From the NCBI RefSeq assembly GCF_016863255.1, contig NZ_BOON01000019.1:1-64000 (forward strand): a stretch of DNA of 64,000 bases, written 5' to 3'. The position numbers and the translations under genes were made by a program. Of this stretch, positions 60,047-64,000 are shown one piece after another. The notes beneath the pieces are model-generated. The model did not search any database and was not told where the DNA came from. It saw nothing but the letters and a program-made list of their open reading frames with translations. Source of the DNA: Planosporangium mesophilum (lineage in GTDB: Bacteria; Actinomycetota; Actinomycetes; Mycobacteriales; Micromonosporaceae). Each line of letters starts with the position of its first letter. Position 1 is the stretch's first letter.

Positions 60047-60949
60047 TCAGCGACTCCCTCCGGTCACCTTGATCACCTCGCCGGTGATGTAGCTGGACTC
60101 CTGGGACGCCAGGAAGACGTACGCCGGGGCGAGTTCGGCCGGCTGAGCCGCGCGCCCCATCGGCGACTCCTCCTTGCCGAACGACTCGACCTTCTCGGCC
60201 GGCATCGTCGCCGGGATCAACGGCGTCCAGACCGGCCCCGGCGCGACGGAGTTGACCCGGATGCCCTTGCCGATGACGTCGGCGGCGAGCCCCTTCGTGA
60301 AGTTGACGATCGCGCCCTTGGTGGTGGCGTAGTCGAGCAGGCCCGGCGAGGGGTCGAACGCCTGGATCGACGAAGTGTTGATGATGGCCGATCCGGGCCG
60401 CAGGTGCGGGACGGCCGCCTTGCACAGCCAGAACATCGCGTACAGATTGGTCTTCAGTACCCGGTCGAACTGCTCGGTGGTGATGTCGGCGATCCCGCCC
60501 GGCTGCATCATCTGGTACGCGGCGTTGTTGACCAGCACGTCGATCCGGCCGAACTCGGCCACCGCCCGGTCGATCACCCGGCGGCACTGCGCCTCCTCGC
60601 GGAGGTCACCGGGCACGGTCACCGCCGTGCGCCCTGCGTCGCGCACCAGCCGTACCGTCTCCTGGGCGTCCTGCTCCTCCTCCGGCAGGTAGGAGATGAG
60701 GACGTCGGCGCCCTCGCGGGCGAAGGCGAGCGCGACGGCGCGGCCGATCCCGGAGTCGCCGCCGGTGACGACCGCCTTGTACCCCTCCAGCCGACCGCAG
60801 CCGCGGTAACTCTCCTCGCCGTGATCCGGCCGGTCGGGCATCTCCCCCGTGCGGCCGGGGTGCTCGATCGTCACCCCTTCACCCTCCGCGGGCTGCCCGT
60901 ACTGCTTGCGCGGATCCTGCCTGCCGTACTGGTCCTCCGCCATCGGCAC
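60047..60949 (-). CDS. SDR oxidoreductase (YghA/general stress YdaD-like)
   Basis: 300 residues. A 45-residue Gln/Gly/Arg-rich N-terminus (QYGRQDPRKQYGQPAEG) precedes the Rossmann fold, as in the stress-induced YghA/YdaD subgroup. The cofactor motif is VTGGDSGIGRAVA, NNAAYQM, catalytic Ser in INTSSIQAF and YATTK. GTG 60949 is chosen for GGAGG 6 nt upstream; ATG 60943 is an alternative. It probably reduces an aldehyde or ketone under stress. Confidence 0.9.
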   Translation of the reverse strand: MPMAEDQYGRQDPRKQYGQPAEGEGVTIEHPGRTGEMPDRPDHGEESYRGCGRLEGYKAVVTGGDSGIGRAVALAFAREGADVLISYLPEEEQDAQETVRLVRDAGRTAVTVPGDLREEAQCRRVIDRAVAEFGRIDVLVNNAAYQMMQPGGIADITTEQFDRVLKTNLYAMFWLCKAAVPHLRPGSAIINTSSIQAFDPSPGLLDYATTKGAIVNFTKGLAADVIGKGIRVNSVAPGPVWTPLIPATMPAEKVESFGKEESPMGRAAQPAELAPAYVFLASQESSYITGEVIKVTGGSR

Positions 60950-61061
60950 CGTGTCCTCCTCGTCGGTGTGACGTCGTGACCTTCCATATGCCCGGCCGAC
61001 GGGGCACCCAACCGGGACGCGATCCCGGTTGCTGTCCACCGGCCGCGGGTACTCCGGGGGC

Positions 61062-61865
61062 ATGAGCAACAGTGACGGTCATGAACGGACCGAGCCCGGC
61101 GAGGCCCGGGTGGAGCGCTCCCTCGACCGGATCGTCGAGGAGGGCGAACCCCGGCTGCACCGCGGCTGGCCCGCCCTGGTCGCGACCGGTGCGCTCGGTG
61201 GGCTGGACGTCGCCACCGGCGTACTGGCGCTACTGGCCGTGCTCGCCGCCACCGGCGACCATCTCGTGGCCGGGCTGGCGTTCTCGATCGGGCTGATCGC
61301 ACTGCTGCTCGGGCACAGCGAGCTGTTCACCGAGGGTTTCCTGGTACCGGTGACGGTGCTCGCCGCCGGCAAGTCCCGCATGCTCGACCTGCTGCGGCTG
61401 TGGGGCGGCACGCTGGTGGCCAACCTCGCCGGCGGCTGGGTCTTCACCTGGTTGATCATCACGGCGTTCCCCGAGCTGTCCGGGCAGGCCGTCGAGAGCG
61501 CGCGGCACTACATCGACCTCGGCATCAACCTGCGCTCGTTCTGCCTGGCCGTCCTCGGCGGCGGCGTGATCACGCTGATGACGCGCATGCAGCACGGGAC
61601 CGAGTCGATCCCGGCCCGGATCGTCGCCGCGATCGGCGCCGGGTTCCTGCTGGCGGGGTTGCAGCTCAACCACTCGATCCTGGACTCGTTGCTGATCTTC
61701 AGCGGGTTCCACACCGGGCACGCGCCGTTCGGTTACCTGGACTGGCTGGGGTGGCTGGGCTGGGCGGTACTGGGCAACGTGGTCGGCGGCATCGGGCTGG
61801 TCACCCTGTTGCGGCTGGTCCGCACCAGGCATCAGTTGCAGGAGAAACGGGCCGAAAGCGATTGA
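61062..61865 (+). CDS. Formate/nitrite transporter (FNT)-family channel
   Basis: 267 residues, six membrane segments. GHSELFTEGFLVPV is the first half-helix break motif and CLAVLGGGVITLMTRMQHG the second; ARIVAAIGAGFLLAGLQLNHSILDSL is the region of the conserved central His. The N-terminal 35 residues are hydrophilic and acidic. The family conducts formate, nitrite, hydrosulfide or acetate/lactate. It is divergent from the SDR gene. Confidence 0.87.
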   Translation: MSNSDGHERTEPGEARVERSLDRIVEEGEPRLHRGWPALVATGALGGLDVATGVLALLAVLAATGDHLVAGLAFSIGLIALLLGHSELFTEGFLVPVTVLAAGKSRMLDLLRLWGGTLVANLAGGWVFTWLIITAFPELSGQAVESARHYIDLGINLRSFCLAVLGGGVITLMTRMQHGTESIPARIVAAIGAGFLLAGLQLNHSILDSLLIFSGFHTGHAPFGYLDWLGWLGWAVLGNVVGGIGLVTLLRLVRTRHQLQEKRAESD

Positions 61866-61888
61866 AGGTACCGGTAGGTGATCGACAT

Positions 61889-61894
61889 TATGAT
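61889..61894 (+). promoter_or_regulatory. -10 element for a leaderless transcript (carboxylase gene)
   Basis: TATGAT followed by six bases and the GTG at 61901, with no Shine-Dalgarno sequence. Same geometry as the boxes at 59578 and 45622. Confidence 0.55.
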
Positions 61895-61900
61895 CGCGTC

Positions 61901-64000
61901 GTGAAGCTGCTCGTCGCCAACCGCGGTGAGGTCGCGCTGCGCATCCTGCGGGCGGCCCGGGAGCGTGGCGTACCGACCGTTGCCGTGTTCGCCGCCGACG
62001 AAGCGGACGCACCGCACGTCGCGCTGGCCGACGAGACGGTAGCGCTGCCCGCGAGCGGCCCGGCGGCGTACCTCGACGTCGAGGCGCTGGTACGCGCGGC
62101 GAGGGATACCGGCTGTACCCACCTGCACCCCGGGTACGGGTTCCTCAGCGAGGAGGCCCGGTTCGCCCGGGCCTGCGCCGACGCGGCTGTGGTCTTCGTC
62201 GGGCCACGCCCGGAGGTGCTCGAAGTCTTCGGCGACAAGGTGGCCGCCCGCACCGCCGCGGTCGCCGCCGGGGTGCCCGTCCTCGATGCGACCGACGGCG
62301 ACGCCTCGCTCGACGACCTCCACGCCTTCTTCGACGGTCACCCCGGGGGCGTCGTGGTCAAGGCGCAGTCGGCCGGTGGTGGCCGCGGGCTGCGTGTCGT
62401 CACCGAGCGTACGGAGCTCGCCGCCGCCTACGAGCGTTGCGCGGCCGAAGCGACGGCGGTGTCGGGCCGGGCCTCGGTGTTCGCCGAGGAACTGTTCGCC
62501 GGCGCCCGGCACGTCGAGGTACAGGTCGTCGGCGCGATCGACGGCGACGGCGTACGGGTGCTGGCGCTCGGCGACCGCGACTGCAGCGTCCAGCGGAGCC
62601 TGCAGAAGGTCGTCGAGATCGCGCCCACGCAGGGGCTTCCCGACGACGTCCGGCTCCGGCTGCACGCCGCGGCCGCCAGGCTCTGCAGCGGCGTCGGACT
62701 GACCGGCCTGGGTACCGTCGAGTTCCTCGTTCGCGCCGACCGGTTCGTCTTCCTCGAAGTCAACCCGCGGCTGCAGGTCGAGCATCCGGTCACCGAGGAG
62801 GTGACCGGCGTCGACCTGGTCGAGGTCGCGCTCGCCGTCGCCGACGGCGCCCGCTACCACGACCTCGACCTGCCGGCGGGGGTCAGCGCGACCTCCGGGC
62901 AGCCCGCAGCGGGAGCGGTCGCGTCCGCCACCGGGATCGCGATCCAGTGCCGGCTCAACGCGGAGACCGTCGACGCCGCGGGCCGGGTCGCCCCCGCCGC
63001 GGGGCGGCTCGCGGGCTTCGTGGCGCCGACCGGTCGCGGTGTGCGGGTGGAGACCCACGCACGGCCCGGCCTGACGGTCAGCGGCCGCTACGACCCGCTC
63101 CTCGCGAAGATCATCACGCACGTACGGTCGTCGTCGTTCGACGCCGCTGCGGCCAAGGCGGCGACCGCCCTGCGCGAGACCCTCGTCGACGGGATCGCGG
63201 TCAACCGCGCACTCCTGCTGGCGATCCTCGACGACCCGGAGTTCCGCGGCGCACCGGTGACGACCGGTTGGCTGCCGGCGGCGTTGCCGCGGCTGGTCGC
63301 GCACGTCACCGACGACACCGCAGCCGGCGACGCCGCGACCGATGACTCCGCGACCGACGACGCCGCGACCATCGCCGCCGGCCACGATCCGGCAGCGGCC
63401 GCGCCGGCGCAACCGGCGCTCGGGCCGGACGAGTCGGCCGTCCGCGCCGAGCTGCTCGGCACGATCGTCCACCTCGCCGAGCCCGGCGAGGTCGTGCCGG
63501 CCGGCGGTGACCTCGCCGTCCTCGAGGCGATGAAGATGCAGCACCCGGTCGCCGCCCGGGAACCGGTCACCGTGGCCCGGGTGCTGCGGGCGGCCGGCGA
63601 GACGGTCACCGCCGGGACCGTGCTCATGGTGACCAGGCCGGTCGCGGCCCACTCCGCGATCGTCGAGGCCGCGGACGTGCCGCTGGACCACGTCCGCGCC
63701 GACCTCGCCGAGGTCCTGGAACGGCACCGCAGGACCACGGACGAGGCCCGGCCGGACGCCCTCGCGAGGCTGCGGGAACGCGGCCGGCGGACCGCGCGGG
63801 AGAACCTCGCCGACCTCGTCGACTCCGGCAGCTTCGTCGAGTACGGGTCGCTCGCGCTCGCCGCGCAGCGGCAGAGCCGGCCGGTCGACGAGCTCGTCGA
63901 CGCCACCCCCGCCGACGGCCTCGTCGGCGGGACGGCCACCGTCAACGCGGACGTGTTCGACGCCCGTACCGATGTCGTTGTTCTGTCCTACGACTACAGC
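61901..64000 (+). CDS. Single-chain acyl-CoA carboxylase: biotin carboxylase-BCCP-carboxyltransferase (3' end outside window)
   Basis: The frame from GTG 61901 is open for exactly 700 codons to the window edge. Domains: biotin carboxylase (KLLVANRGEVALRILRAA, HPGYGFLSEEARFA, ATP-grasp AGGGRGLRVV, RHVEVQVVG, DRDCSVQRSLQKVVE, FLEVNPRLQVEHPVTEEV); an Asp/Ala/Thr-rich linker of about 40 residues; a biotinyl domain with EAMKM (biotin Lys near residue 544); then the start of a carboxyltransferase (RLRERGRRTARENLADLVDSGSFVEY). Most actinobacterial acyl-CoA carboxylases split these over separate subunits, so this fused form is a distinct type. The acyl substrate is unknown. Confidence 0.9.
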   Translation, partial: MKLLVANRGEVALRILRAARERGVPTVAVFAADEADAPHVALADETVALPASGPAAYLDVEALVRAARDTGCTHLHPGYGFLSEEARFARACADAAVVFVGPRPEVLEVFGDKVAARTAAVAAGVPVLDATDGDASLDDLHAFFDGHPGGVVVKAQSAGGGRGLRVVTERTELAAAYERCAAEATAVSGRASVFAEELFAGARHVEVQVVGAIDGDGVRVLALGDRDCSVQRSLQKVVEIAPTQGLPDDVRLRLHAAAARLCSGVGLTGLGTVEFLVRADRFVFLEVNPRLQVEHPVTEEVTGVDLVEVALAVADGARYHDLDLPAGVSATSGQPAAGAVASATGIAIQCRLNAETVDAAGRVAPAAGRLAGFVAPTGRGVRVETHARPGLTVSGRYDPLLAKIITHVRSSSFDAAAAKAATALRETLVDGIAVNRALLLAILDDPEFRGAPVTTGWLPAALPRLVAHVTDDTAAGDAATDDSATDDAATIAAGHDPAAAAPAQPALGPDESAVRAELLGTIVHLAEPGEVVPAGGDLAVLEAMKMQHPVAAREPVTVARVLRAAGETVTAGTVLMVTRPVAAHSAIVEAADVPLDHVRADLAEVLERHRRTTDEARPDALARLRERGRRTARENLADLVDSGSFVEYGSLALAAQRQSRPVDELVDATPADGLVGGTATVNADVFDARTDVVVLSYDYS

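Overview
The window is very GC-rich, has GTG/TTG starts, dense 4-nt start/stop overlaps (ATGA, GTGA) and leaderless-type promoters. It carries CBM2-bearing secreted glycosidases, a CebR-type operator and WXG/type VII secretion-associated toxin loci. Together these point to a filamentous actinomycete, most plausibly Micromonosporaceae (family-level inference only). No tRNA, rRNA, CRISPR array, phage integrase or transposase was recognised.

Layout. 1-3.1 kb: tail of a CBM2 protein, a secreted HNH nuclease, and a three-gene YeeE/YedE sulfur-uptake unit. 3.1-8.3 kb: a damaged stretch with two head-to-head genes that both lack their 5' ends, a GNAT gene with a one-base frameshift, and a GNAT gene with an internal deletion. 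They lie among intact isochorismatase, esterase and luciferase-like genes. 8.5-15.9 kb: an aldehyde dehydrogenase, an animal-type haem peroxidase, and a GntR-divergent FAH-hydrolase / alpha-beta hydrolase / amidohydrolase unit. 16-19.9 kb: a DUF1636 protein, a polysaccharide-deacetylase-type amidohydrolase, an asparaginase and a Tat-exported acetamidase/formamidase.

20-35.7 kb is the centrepiece. A 14-gene leftward operon starts at a clear promoter and IclR-type operator near 34.9 kb. In order it encodes an FAH-family sugar-acid enzyme, a complete Liv-type ABC importer, a LarA-superfamily (nickel-pincer nucleotide) 2-hydroxyacid racemase homologue, LutA/LutB/LutC-like lactate-oxidation proteins, a UxaA-family dehydratase, an SDR dehydrogenase, and the cofactor enzymes LarE and LarB. 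LarC is convergent at the far end and the IclR regulator is divergent at the near end. The inferred job is uptake, racemisation, dehydration and oxidation of a 2-hydroxy or sugar acid, with the racemase cofactor made from the same transcript.

35.8-50 kb: an MFS transporter, then two related polymorphic-toxin loci with nearly identical N-terminal export modules but different C-terminal toxins, one an Arg-Ser-Glu ADP-ribosyltransferase. Between them lie a GH31 glycosidase, two 53-bp palindromic repeats flanking a scar built from pieces of two genes found elsewhere in the window, a lactonase-like hydrolase and a DapA-family aldolase. 50-56 kb: a sugar-acid divergon (DUF1445, MFS, Zn-alcohol dehydrogenase and SMP-30 lactonase opposite an IlvD/Edd dehydratase). 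56-64 kb: a GH12-CBM2 cellulase under a CebR box, an S9 peptidase, a VOC protein, an SDR, an FNT channel, and a single-chain acyl-CoA carboxylase that runs off the window.
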